Source: Anaerolineales bacterium (GTDB lineage: Bacteria; Chloroflexota; Anaerolineae; Anaerolineales; JABWBV01). From it: a DNA stretch of 6,002 nucleotides. Below are positions 1 to 5,052 of this stretch, in pieces. The stretch covers positions 1 to 6,002 of the forward strand of contig JALUWE010000547.1 of assembly GCA_027019845.1 (NCBI GenBank). Reading direction: 5' to 3'. A program made the position numbers and the translations under genes. The notes beneath the pieces are model-generated. The model was given only the letters and a program-made list of their open reading frames with translations. It ran no database searches and was not told the DNA's origin. The number at the start of each line of letters is the position of its first letter. Within the stretch, counting starts at the first letter, position 1.

Positions 1-431
1 CGGAGACCTGCCCTGACATAGCTTGATTTGGGCCACGGCAAAGCCGAAACCGACCCGGCACCTCGATATGCCCGGCAGTCCTCACGGGTCGGACAGATCG
101 GCGTCCGGTGCGCCCGGCAATCCTCACGGGCCGGACAGACCGGCGTCCGATATGCCCGGCAATCTTCACGGGTCGGACGGGCCGGCGTCCGGTGCGCCCG
201 GCAGTCCTCACGGGTCGGACGGGCCGGCGTCCGGTGCGCCCGGCAGTCCTCGCGGGTCGGACAGACCGACGTCCGGTGCACCGGGCAGTCCTCGCAGGTC
301 GGACAGACCTGCGTCCGGTGCGCCGGGCAGTCCTCGCGGGTCGGACGGGCCGGCGTCCGATGTGCCCGGCAATCCTCACAGGCCGGGCAGACCGGCGTCC
401 GGTGCGCCGGGCAGTCCTCCGGGGCAAGCGA
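1..431 (-). other. Open frame downstream of the initiator stop, Cys-rich 14-residue repeat, incomplete at window edge
   Basis: In the same frame as the initiator gene, the minus strand has no stop from just after the TGA at 432-434 to position 1, more than 140 codons. Because the repeat unit is 42 bp (14 codons), the translation is a repeat with core EDC(R/P)AHRTPVCPT(R/C). The EDC triplet is present in every unit, while other cysteines alternate between Cys and Arg (TGC or TGT versus CGC or CGT). Some units read C-x2-C-x2-C-x2-H, which resembles a metal-binding knuckle. No ATG start or SD site is visible; one GTG near 270 is the only internal candidate. Possible readings are a remnant of a longer initiator, a readthrough extension, or a frame that is open only because the repeat lacks stops. 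TGA also ends neighbouring genes, so codon reassignment is unlikely. Coding status is unproven. Confidence 0.25.
71..421. repeat. 42-bp tandem repeat, eight full copies plus a partial copy
   Basis: Units begin at 71, 113, 155, 197, 239, 281, 323 and 365, each exactly 42 bp, with a partial ninth copy at 407-421. The plus-strand unit begins CC(C/G)GGCA(G/A)TCCTC and ends GCGTCCGGTGCG. Copies differ by scattered substitutions, mostly transitions, with no insertions or deletions. Nothing separates the units, so this is a head-to-tail satellite rather than a CRISPR array. It lies directly 3' of the initiator gene. Three of the six frames at least stay open across it, which produces several spurious ORFs. 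The function could be structural (for example a protein-binding array) or coding; the sequence alone does not decide. Confidence 0.95.
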
Positions 432-1943
432 TCAGACTTCGTATCCGTCCCCGTACTCGTCCGGCGACGTGGGATAGCCGTTGCGATAGTCGCTCCCTCG
501 GGCGGGAGGCAACGGTCGTGAGGGCCGGTGGACGTCATTGCGGCCGTCATTGCGCAGACAAGCCTCCAGGTAATCCAGGGGGTCCCCCTCGATGGCGTGC
601 CCTGCTATCCGACAGGCCATCAGCCAGACCTTCTCCGCCCCGTATCGCTTTGCCATCCCACCGATGCGCCTGTAGTCGCTGCGCTCCGGGGTCACCCGAA
701 GCACCCCTTGCTCGTCGTATCCCAGCCCCAGAATCGCCCCGATGTTCTTGGCCAGGATGGCGACCCGGGCGCGTCGTTTCTGCATCCGTCGCAGGTCGGC
801 CAGCACTCGGCGACGACGCTGGGGCAGCGGCTCCTCCTGCCCCGACACGGAGGCGGCGGGAGGAGCTCCCCCCTCACGGGCGGGGGGCCGATCCGGCATC
901 GCCCCGTCGTTAACACCCTCGGCCGGGAGAGATCGCCCCGATGTCTTCCCGGAAGAGGGCGCGGAGGGAGAATTTGTGCGCGTGCCCGCAGGCGCGGATG
1001 CCGATGGGCCGCTCGGCGGCCCACTTTCTGCGTATGCAGAAAGTGTACCTTCTTCCCGAAGGGAAGAAGTATATTTATACTGACCTGCACGATTTGTGCC
1101 GGTACGAGGCTCCGTACCTGCACGATTCGTGCCGGTACGGCCCTCGGACCCTCCCGTACCTGCACGATTTGTGCCGGTACGAGACTCCGTACCTACACGT
1201 TTCGTGCCGGTACGTTCCTCGGACCCTCCCGTACCTGCACGATTTGTGCCGGTACGGTCCTGCACCGGCACAGACCGCGCAGGTAGAGCGTCTACAACCC
1301 GCTTCGCCCGCTCGATCCACTTGTCCGGCACAAATTGGTAGCCCTCATCCCCTCCCCGGACCAGACGCAGGGCAACGTCGGGAGGGATCTCGACCTCAAC
1401 GCGAAAATCCGGCGGGGGGATGCGGGGGTGAGGGGGTTGCGGCGGAGGGCCGACCTTGCCCCCCTCTTCCCATTCGCGAAGAGCCTTCTCCCATTCGGCC
1501 AAAGCCGCCGGATACCCCTCCTCCTGCCAGAGCCGGAAGACCCGCAGGCAGTTGTAGAGGAGCGATGAGAGGTCGAAAAGCCTGGCCTTCATACGAGGCG
1601 TGGACGGCACTTTCTCCTCACCGCCGTAATACTCGACCATCTCGTCGAAAGAGTAATAGACACGGCGGGTGAAGACCAGCCCCATCCGTCTCCACTTGGC
1701 CAGGTACTTCCGCTCCAGCGTCTCGACCGGCGTGGCGCTGGGGAGATTGCTCGGCCTCAGCACCCGCTCACCGCCCTCCCAGAGGGCGGTGATGAGAACC
1801 AACGGCATCATCTCCCGATCGTCAAGACGCTCTCCGTCCGATTCCAAATGGCGATAATAGTTCAAGAGGACCAACGGTACCGTCCCGATACCTAGGTCCA
1901 GAACGGCGTTGCCGTACTCGATGACGATGGGCGCGTCGTGCAT
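432..1943 (-). CDS. Putative replication initiator (winged-helix N-terminus, iteron-encoded linker)
   Basis: This 503-residue protein probably binds the origin and helps load the helicase. Residues 1-125 begin with a GNAVLDLGIGTVPLVLLNYY segment followed by helices and a HTH-like stretch (about 65-95), as in the N-terminal winged-helix domains of many phage and plasmid initiators. Residues 160-185 are Pro-rich. Residues 229-285 are five RTGTNRAGT-type repeats encoded by the DNA iterons, followed by a disordered Pro/Ser/Ala-rich linker to about 370. The basic C-terminal part (375-470, including KRYGAEKVWLMACRIAGH and DPLDYLEACLRND) looks like a helicase-loader or DnaD-like tail, but this is weaker. 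The start is ATG at 1943, preceded by GGGAGGGAG, 15 bp after the dpdA-like stop. The stop is TGA at 432. It could instead be another DNA-binding protein; the embedded origin-like repeats favour an initiator. Confidence 0.65.
   Translation of the reverse strand: MHDAPIVIEYGNAVLDLGIGTVPLVLLNYYRHLESDGERLDDREMMPLVLITALWEGGERVLRPSNLPSATPVETLERKYLAKWRRMGLVFTRRVYYSFDEMVEYYGGEEKVPSTPRMKARLFDLSSLLYNCLRVFRLWQEEGYPAALAEWEKALREWEEGGKVGPPPQPPHPRIPPPDFRVEVEIPPDVALRLVRGGDEGYQFVPDKWIERAKRVVDALPARSVPVQDRTGTNRAGTGGSEERTGTKRVGTESRTGTNRAGTGGSEGRTGTNRAGTEPRTGTNRAGQYKYTSSLREEGTLSAYAESGPPSGPSASAPAGTRTNSPSAPSSGKTSGRSLPAEGVNDGAMPDRPPAREGGAPPAASVSGQEEPLPQRRRRVLADLRRMQKRRARVAILAKNIGAILGLGYDEQGVLRVTPERSDYRRIGGMAKRYGAEKVWLMACRIAGHAIEGDPLDYLEACLRNDGRNDVHRPSRPLPPARGSDYRNGYPTSPDEYGDGYEV
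1022..1045. repeat. Perfect inverted repeat, 10-bp arms, 4-base loop
   Basis: Arms CACTTTCTGC (1022-1031) and GCAGAAAGTG (1036-1045) flank the loop GTAT. It lies inside the initiator coding region, where it encodes the low-complexity linker around SAYAES. It is not followed by a T tract, so it does not look like a terminator. It is probably part of the origin-like segment. Confidence 0.85.
1049..1069. repeat. Perfect inverted repeat, 9-bp arms, 3-base loop
   Basis: Arms CTTCTTCCC (1049-1057) and GGGAAGAAG (1061-1069) flank GAA. It begins three bases after the previous hairpin and abuts the A+T-rich palindrome. In the initiator frame it encodes SLREEG. A tight loop next to a melting element is suggestive of an origin structure. 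Confidence 0.85.
1069..1080. other. A+T-rich palindrome, possible DNA unwinding element
   Basis: GTATATTTATAC has arms GTATA and TATAC around TT. It is one of the few A+T-only islands in the window and sits between the hairpins and the first iteron, the expected place for a duplex-unwinding element. It is short for such an element; unwinding function is inferred. Confidence 0.5.
1081..1255. repeat. Five interrupted-palindrome iterons
   Basis: The 25-bp units lie at 1081-1105 (left end degenerate), 1114-1138, 1156-1180, 1189-1213 and 1231-1255. The consensus has left arm GTACCTGCAC, a 5-bp centre GATTT, and right arm GTGCCGGTAC, so the arms pair at nine of ten positions. The right arm is identical in all five; the left arm varies in units 1 and 4. 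Start-to-start distances are 33, 42, 33 and 42 bp. Spacers alternate between 8 bp (GAGGCTCC or GAGACTCC) and 17 bp ending TCGGACCCTCCC, giving a 75-bp higher-order unit. A possible half-site CCTGCAC follows at 1259-1265. On the minus strand each unit encodes RTGTNRAGT or a close variant. Confidence 0.9.
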
Positions 1944-1946
1944 TTT

Positions 1947-1955
1947 CTCCCTCCC
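1947..1955 (-). promoter_or_regulatory. Shine-Dalgarno site of the initiator gene
   Basis: Minus-strand GGGAGGGAG ends three bases before the ATG at 1943, with the GGAGG core six bases away. It lies in the 15-bp gap after the upstream stop codon, which supports this start and suggests cotranscription with the dpdA-like gene. Confidence 0.75.
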
Positions 1956-1958
1956 AGG

Positions 1959-2825
1959 TTATTCACCAATCGGCAGGGGGTAGCGATAGCAGCGATACCG
2001 CCGAACGTCCGGCGCTTCACCCGCCGCACGAGGTGCGGTCGGGGAGGTATACCGTAGACCGAGATCGTCTAGTCGTCTCAGGAACGCAGACAGCGCAGTG
2101 CGCTTTTCTGCCTGGCCTCGTGGCCAGCGGCGCCCGCCGCGCCGTTTGCGCAGCTCTGCGTCGTATGCGTCTAATGCCACTGCACTGTCGCGCGACCAGA
2201 TGTATTTTCCCAACGGTATCAGGTCCGGCGACAATTTCAGCCCGAAGAAATGCAGCCGTTCGCAGCCGGCTTGACGTGCCGCACGATAAATCCCGGGTAT
2301 CAACCGGCGTATTTCCTCTGTGCTGATCCGGCGGCACATTGAACCCACCGCCATATACTCACGAATCATACCGGCCTGCCGGTAGAGCCGGATGCAGTAT
2401 TCGTACTCCTCCAACTCGTAACCCTGGATAACCGGCACAAGCCGGCCCGGGAGCTGGCTTTCCCATTCTGCCAGTCTCAGCGCATTCTCCACGGTGGCCC
2501 GTATCCGCTCCCGGTTGCTCATCAACCCAAGCGAGCGGCTGATCTCGGGCTCGCAGGGATAGTCCATCGTGGCGTAATAGTTGGGCTTCAGACGCGCTAC
2601 AAGGTTTGCGTAGTTGACAACACTGAACGGATAATCACCGTACTTGTTCAACATAGTGAACCCGCCACAATCCAGCCAGCGTAAACCGGCCCATCGAGGA
2701 AACCGCTTTCTCCGCCACCCATACCCATCCCAAAATCCGGCTGCGGAGAACATTACATTCAGACCGGACGGCAGGAACTTATACATTTGCCATCTGGGAT
2801 TCAGCCCCAAGAAGAAGAGAGACAT
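1959..2825 (-). CDS. dpdA: DpdA-like DNA 7-deazaguanine transglycosylase (TGT-like fold)
   Basis: DpdA-type enzymes are relatives of tRNA-guanine transglycosylase that exchange guanine for a 7-deazaguanine base such as preQ0 in DNA; in phages this protects DNA from host restriction. Counting from an in-frame GTG at 2831, TGT-like motifs appear in order: LDCGGFTML (53-61, matching the TGT DSGGF Asp), ATMDYPCEP (87-95, matching the FDEC region), VPVIQGYELEEY (132-143), YMAVGSMCRR (159-168), LHFFGLKLSPDLIP (193-206) and SRDSAVALDAY (213-223), where Asp215 may be the nucleophile. The CxCxxC zinc site of tRNA TGTs is not seen. The ATG at 2825 (288 residues) is preferred because GGATGGGG precedes it at good spacing. 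The gene lies 24 bp after the HNH gene. Assignment to DpdA rather than tRNA TGT rests on the motif style, the phage context and the short length; the product base is unknown. Confidence 0.75.
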   Translation of the reverse strand: MSLFFLGLNPRWQMYKFLPSGLNVMFSAAGFWDGYGWRRKRFPRWAGLRWLDCGGFTMLNKYGDYPFSVVNYANLVARLKPNYYATMDYPCEPEISRSLGLMSNRERIRATVENALRLAEWESQLPGRLVPVIQGYELEEYEYCIRLYRQAGMIREYMAVGSMCRRISTEEIRRLIPGIYRAARQAGCERLHFFGLKLSPDLIPLGKYIWSRDSAVALDAYDAELRKRRGGRRWPRGQAEKRTALSAFLRRLDDLGLRYTSPTAPRAAGEAPDVRRYRCYRYPLPIGE

Positions 2826-2849
2826 CGGCACCCCATCCGACGAAGCGAT

Positions 2850-3338
2850 TCACCGCCCTCGGCTCCCGTTCGGCCCATCCACGCCGAACGGGAGCGGGAG
2901 CCGTAACTGCCCTGCTTCTATCAACACTTCCGTCAATCTTCGCCGCCTCGTCTGTGCGGCGTGCGCTGCCCTCATTGCCCTGTCGTGGCGGTTGTGGCAA
3001 CGCTGACAAAGGGCGGCCAGATTGCCCATCTCCACGTTTTGGGGGTCGGGATCGTTGACGTGCGCGATGGTCAGCACAATGACGATGGCTCGCGGTGAGT
3101 GCAGATGGGAACCGACATTGTATTCATCGGCAGCCCTGCGTGCTTCCCGGTAGCTATCGTGCTCGCCCAGTGTGACGAAGCCCTGGCCGCGATGGTATCC
3201 AACCGAGTAGTTTCGCACGCCGCACCACTCGCAGCGTGCACCTACACGTGGGTCGCTTTCTGCCCCACCTGCACGTCGCAGAACTGCTCTGCGAACCTCA
3301 AGCCAGTTCGGAGGATACTCGGCCTTCTTCCAGGGCAT
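2850..3338 (-). CDS. HNH endonuclease
   Basis: This small nuclease (162 residues from the ATG at 3338) carries a zinc-stabilised HNH fold. Counting from the in-frame TTG at 3350, the cysteine pairs are C40-x2-C43 and C115-x2-C118. The catalytic region is LTIAHVND (H97), GNLAALC (N110) and CQRCHNRHD (H119, H122), followed by the basic tail HAAQTRRRR. The N-terminal part WKKAEYPPNWLEVRRAVLRRAGG is typical of phage HNH proteins. The segment between the cysteine pairs, about 70 residues, is longer than in minimal HNH domains. The ATG at 3338 is preferred over the TTG at 3350 because AGGAG at 3351-3355 leaves no spacing for TTG but 12 bases for ATG. The gene is sandwiched between the PP-loop and DpdA-like genes with short gaps, as in an operon. 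It could be a homing-type intruder or a functional partner of the modification genes. Confidence 0.85.
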   Translation of the reverse strand: MPWKKAEYPPNWLEVRRAVLRRAGGAESDPRVGARCEWCGVRNYSVGYHRGQGFVTLGEHDSYREARRAADEYNVGSHLHSPRAIVIVLTIAHVNDPDPQNVEMGNLAALCQRCHNRHDRAMRAAHAAQTRRRRLTEVLIEAGQLRLPLPFGVDGPNGSRGR

Positions 3339-3356
3339 AGTGCAGTGCAACTCCTG

Positions 3357-4196
3357 CTATAGAAAGCATAGGCCGGTACATTCTTCGGCCTCGGCATCAA
3401 AACCCCAGTCCACCAGCATCGCCTGTCCGGGGTGGAACAGTTCCCGCAATGGACGCCCCGAGTTGGTTAGGAAAAGGGGTTCCTTGCCTTGGGCCATCCG
3501 CCTCTGAATCGCCCGTTCCTCCAGCAGGCAGGCTTTTTGAAAGAGGTCGGGGTAGTTGCTGGCTAAGACTTGCCATCTCATTCTGTTCTGAAGAGGACAT
3601 ACGAAACACGCGCTTTTCGGGGGTATAGGAAGGCCGACCCCCCGGATCACCGGAACGCAATCCTTCCTGGTCATCTCAAGACGGACTAGAGGATACTCGT
3701 TGACGATCCATCTTGCCCCAGACGGGCGTATCCTGTGGGCTTCATCCAGGGTAATCCCCAACCAGACCACAGCATTACCGCGACCCCCCACTTGCCCCCG
3801 TAACCACTGTCGTATAGGCCCGACCTTGTATTTTGATGTGCATTGCCGTCGGCCGCTACGGCTTTTCCCGCCGGAACCGAAGACGGCGGGAAGAAGGGAC
3901 TTCTCCAAGAAATCATCGTATAGGTTTCCTCTTGTTACAATGACAATATCCTCCCCGAAGCCCCTCATCCACTCTCTGAGGCGGGCTAAATGGGCATATG
4001 TCTCGGGCAGCTCGCACCCTGTGTCGGCGAAGATAACAGCATCCGCCGTTCCGACAGTATCCCTCAGCTCATCAGCCAGGGAGAGAATGGAACCGGGGAG
4101 CGGAGGTCGAGCTTGGGCCTTAGCCAGCGTGTTTAGAATTGCCAGGGCGGTACTCTGTAATCCGCCCCCCAGCGACAGCACAACTATGGTATCCAT
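3357..4196 (-). CDS. PP-loop ATP pyrophosphatase / PAPS-reductase-like protein
   Basis: Members of this fold (PAPS reductase, QueC, DndC and related enzymes) split ATP to AMP and pyrophosphate to activate a substrate. Counting from an ATG at 4223, the PP-loop is SLGGGLQST (17-25), followed by IFADTGCELPETYAHL (64-79), RRQCTSKYKVGPIRQWL (125-141), LGITLDEAHRIRPS (155-168) and PPKSACFVCPLQNRMRW (201-217). Cysteines C128, C189, C206, C209, C282 and C286 could hold a metal or Fe-S site. The ATG at 4196 (279 residues) is chosen because it begins three residues before the first beta-strand and has GGGAG nine bases upstream; the ATG at 4223 is a real alternative with AGGGGAG eleven bases upstream. 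It is not a canonical QueC by motif. Its place beside a DpdA-like gene suggests a role in base modification, but the substrate cannot be read from sequence. Confidence 0.8.
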   Translation of the reverse strand: MDTIVVLSLGGGLQSTALAILNTLAKAQARPPLPGSILSLADELRDTVGTADAVIFADTGCELPETYAHLARLREWMRGFGEDIVIVTRGNLYDDFLEKSLLPAVFGSGGKSRSGRRQCTSKYKVGPIRQWLRGQVGGRGNAVVWLGITLDEAHRIRPSGARWIVNEYPLVRLEMTRKDCVPVIRGVGLPIPPKSACFVCPLQNRMRWQVLASNYPDLFQKACLLEERAIQRRMAQGKEPLFLTNSGRPLRELFHPGQAMLVDWGFDAEAEECTGLCFL

Positions 4197-4226
4197 TTCC
4201 ACCCACTCCCGCTGATTCACCATTGT

Positions 4227-4316
4227 TCAATGATCTCCCCTGACAGCCGCCTGGATCGCATCGGCCAACATATCACGCACCACTCGTATGGGGTCGCCGT
4301 CACCCACACGTTTCAA
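4227..4316 (-). CDS. Possible 29-residue small protein
   Basis: A short frame from TTG at 4316 (or GTG at 4307) to TGA at 4227 ends three bases before the alternative ATG of the PP-loop gene. It begins KRVGDGDPIRVVRDML and continues into an amphipathic Ala-rich helix ending VRGDH. AGGGG lies ten bases before the TTG. The predicted single helix and operon-like spacing make it plausible, but it is short, lacks an early ATG, and has no recognised family. It may simply be intergenic. Confidence 0.3.
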   Translation of the reverse strand: MKRVGDGDPIRVVRDMLADAIQAAVRGDH

Positions 4317-4329
4317 AGCATAGCAACCC

Positions 4330-4557
4330 CTATGACACTCGCACGCGAGCCCCAAAACGCCCGCCCTCCAGCATCTCCGCCGCCTCCGCAAGAGCGGACA
4401 TCAGCGCGTCTATCTCCTCGGCACGGATAACCACCGTGCCCATCGTTTCATCGCCCCGTTCGGCGGTCAGACCGCGCAGCCTCGCCACTGGCAACTCCCT
4501 CCCGTCGCCGGGCAAGACCTCCAGGATCAGCCCTTCGGCCACCCGTAAGGTGCGCAT
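4330..4557 (-). CDS. Small phage-type protein, paralog of the upstream gene
   Basis: This 75-residue protein is of unknown function. A strand-rich N-terminus (MRTLRVAEGLILEVLPGD) is followed by a variable loop, then TVVIRAEEIDALMSALAEAA (41-60), an amphipathic helix, and a short basic tail. It has the same length and architecture as the product of the gene at 4649-4876: the M-x2-(L/I)R(V/L) start, the EV(L/W)P turn, the VVIR strand and the ALxxALxxAAE helix all align, so the two are tandem duplicates. The ATG at 4557 is chosen over a longer frame opening at 4701 because AGGAGGGGGAGG immediately precedes it and the longer form would overlap the paralog. No catalytic residues, signal peptide or membrane segment is seen. 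Confidence 0.75.
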   Translation of the reverse strand: MRTLRVAEGLILEVLPGDGRELPVARLRGLTAERGDETMGTVVIRAEEIDALMSALAEAAEMLEGGRFGARVRVS

Positions 4558-4587
4558 CCTCCCCCTCCTGGCCGGAGCCGGCCGGCC
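4558..4587 (-). promoter_or_regulatory. Strong Shine-Dalgarno site with adjoining GC hairpin
   Basis: Minus-strand AGGAGGGGGAGG occupies 4558-4569 directly before the ATG at 4557. It fixes the start of the 75-residue protein. A short hairpin, GGCCGG and CCGGCC arms around six bases (4570-4587), abuts the SD and could influence ribosome access. The SD is clear; the hairpin's role is a guess. Confidence 0.7.
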
Positions 4588-4648
4588 CCGGGTGAAGCAC
4601 AGGCCGGGAAATCGGTAAGACGATGCGACCAAGCAACAACCCACAACG

Positions 4649-4876
4649 TCACACACACACGTTTCGAGAAGCCGTCGAAGACGCAAAGAGTTCCGCCGCA
4701 TCGTGTAAAGCCTTGGCCAACGCCCTCACCTCGCCGGGGCGGATAACGACCAGGTTGTCCGGCAATGATTCCCGTTTCACCACCGCTATGGCCGGGAAAT
4801 CCTCCGGTGGAGAAGGCAGAGACGGCCAAACCTCTACCACCAGATCGTCTCCGGCCTCCAACCGAATGCTCTGCAT
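4649..4876 (-). CDS. Small phage-type protein, first of two tandem paralogs
   Basis: This 75-residue protein is of unknown function. Its N-terminal half (MQSIRLEAGDDLVVEVWP) looks like beta strands, and NLVVIRPGEVRALAKALHDA (41-60) gives a strand followed by an amphipathic helix. It matches the product of 4330-4557 in length and layout. The ATG at 4876 is preceded by GGGGGAGAG at suitable distance. The 3' end contains an 11-base CA/TG run (4650-4660) that includes the TGA stop and encodes VCV, so slippage there could vary the C-terminus. It is the first gene after the inverted-repeat region, and any control acting there would act on it first. The 91-bp gap to the next gene holds only the SD and the GC hairpin. 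Confidence 0.75.
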   Translation of the reverse strand: MQSIRLEAGDDLVVEVWPSLPSPPEDFPAIAVVKRESLPDNLVVIRPGEVRALAKALHDAAELFASSTASRNVCV

Positions 4877-4955
4877 ACGGCTCTCTCCCCCAGGGGTGAG
4901 TAAGTAACGATATAAAGGTGGTCACGAATTTTTCCATCGCCGGCGACCCCATTTG

Positions 4956-4971
4956 CCCCAATATGTGGGGG
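4956..4971 (+). promoter_or_regulatory. Palindromic site 1 in the inverted repeat
   Basis: CCCCAATATGTGGGGG has arms CCCCA and TGGGG. It matches site 2, read on the opposite strand, at 14 of 16 positions, as expected for paired binding sites of one regulator. Confidence 0.55.
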
Positions 4972-4987
4972 TTGCTCGGTCGGTTAT

Positions 4988-5003
4988 CCCCCACACATGG
5001 GGG
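4988..5003 (-). promoter_or_regulatory. Palindromic site 2 in the inverted repeat
   Basis: On the plus strand this is CCCCCACACATGGGGG, with arms CCCCCA and TGGGGG. On the minus strand it reads as a near copy of site 1. Start-to-start distance between the sites is 32 bp, about three helical turns, so both would face the same side of the DNA. Confidence 0.55.
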
Positions 5004-5052
5004 TATGAGGTCGCCGGCCTCGGAAAAAATTTCGTCGCACAAACGGACATGG

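Larger units (their letters stand above)
1022..1255. other. Candidate replication origin inside the initiator gene
   Basis: This 234-bp segment combines five interrupted-palindrome iterons (1081-1255), an A+T-rich palindrome (1069-1080) in an otherwise GC-rich window, and two perfect hairpins (1022-1045 and 1049-1069). Iterons beside an A+T-rich unwinding element are the standard layout of iteron origins, and lambda carries its origin inside the initiator gene O. The surrounding gene looks like an initiator and a DnaB-like helicase is encoded upstream on the same strand. No DnaA-box array was recognised. Origin function is inferred from layout only. Confidence 0.55.
4921..5040. promoter_or_regulatory. 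Long imperfect inverted repeat, candidate operator or structured leader
   Basis: The 176-bp gap between the winged-helix gene and the first paralog holds a near-mirror arrangement of about 47-bp arms. The left arm runs CACGAATTTTTCC, TCGCCGGCGACC, CCCCAATATGTGGGGG (to 4971); the right arm, read as reverse complement, runs GACGAAATTTTTTCC, GCCGGCGACC, CCCCCATGTGTGGGGG. A 16-base centre separates them (4972-4987). Neither strand has a T tract after the stem, so this is not a classical terminator. An A+T-rich stretch (4902-4918) lies between it and the gene at 4876 and could contain a promoter, but no convincing -35/-10 pair was found. The neighbouring winged-helix protein is an obvious candidate to bind here. 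Confidence 0.7.

Noticed and set aside
71..421. CRISPR array
   Set aside because: The 42-bp units are contiguous, with no unique spacers and no cas genes.
432..434. Reassigned TGA codon
   Set aside because: TGA also ends the HNH, winged-helix, helicase and first paralog genes at sensible positions, so the standard stop meaning holds.
533..554. Direct repeat CGTCATTGCG in the initiator 3' region
   Set aside because: Two copies 12 bp apart encode a doubled RND peptide; it is too short and isolated to support a function.
23..913. Long plus-strand open frame with Pro/Gly/Ser-rich repeats
   Set aside because: It spans the 42-bp repeat and then runs antisense to the initiator. Substitutions between repeat copies often change residues in this frame, the product is low complexity, and no SD is seen.
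528..1672. Several plus-strand frames antisense to the initiator gene
   Set aside because: They are shadows of a GC-rich gene; their translations are low complexity and match no family, while the minus-strand frame has an SD site and domain-like structure.
4330..4701. Longer 123-residue form of the second small paralog
   Set aside because: The extra 48 residues overlap the upstream paralog, look unlike protein sequence, and the strong SD lies directly before the internal ATG at 4557.
4895..4935. Sigma-70 promoter on the minus strand before the first paralog
   Set aside because: TATATC resembles a -10 element, but no acceptable -35 hexamer lies at 16-18 bp spacing.
4921..5040. Rho-independent terminator
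   Set aside because: The stems are followed by A tracts, not T tracts, on both strands, and the arms are much longer than a usual terminator.
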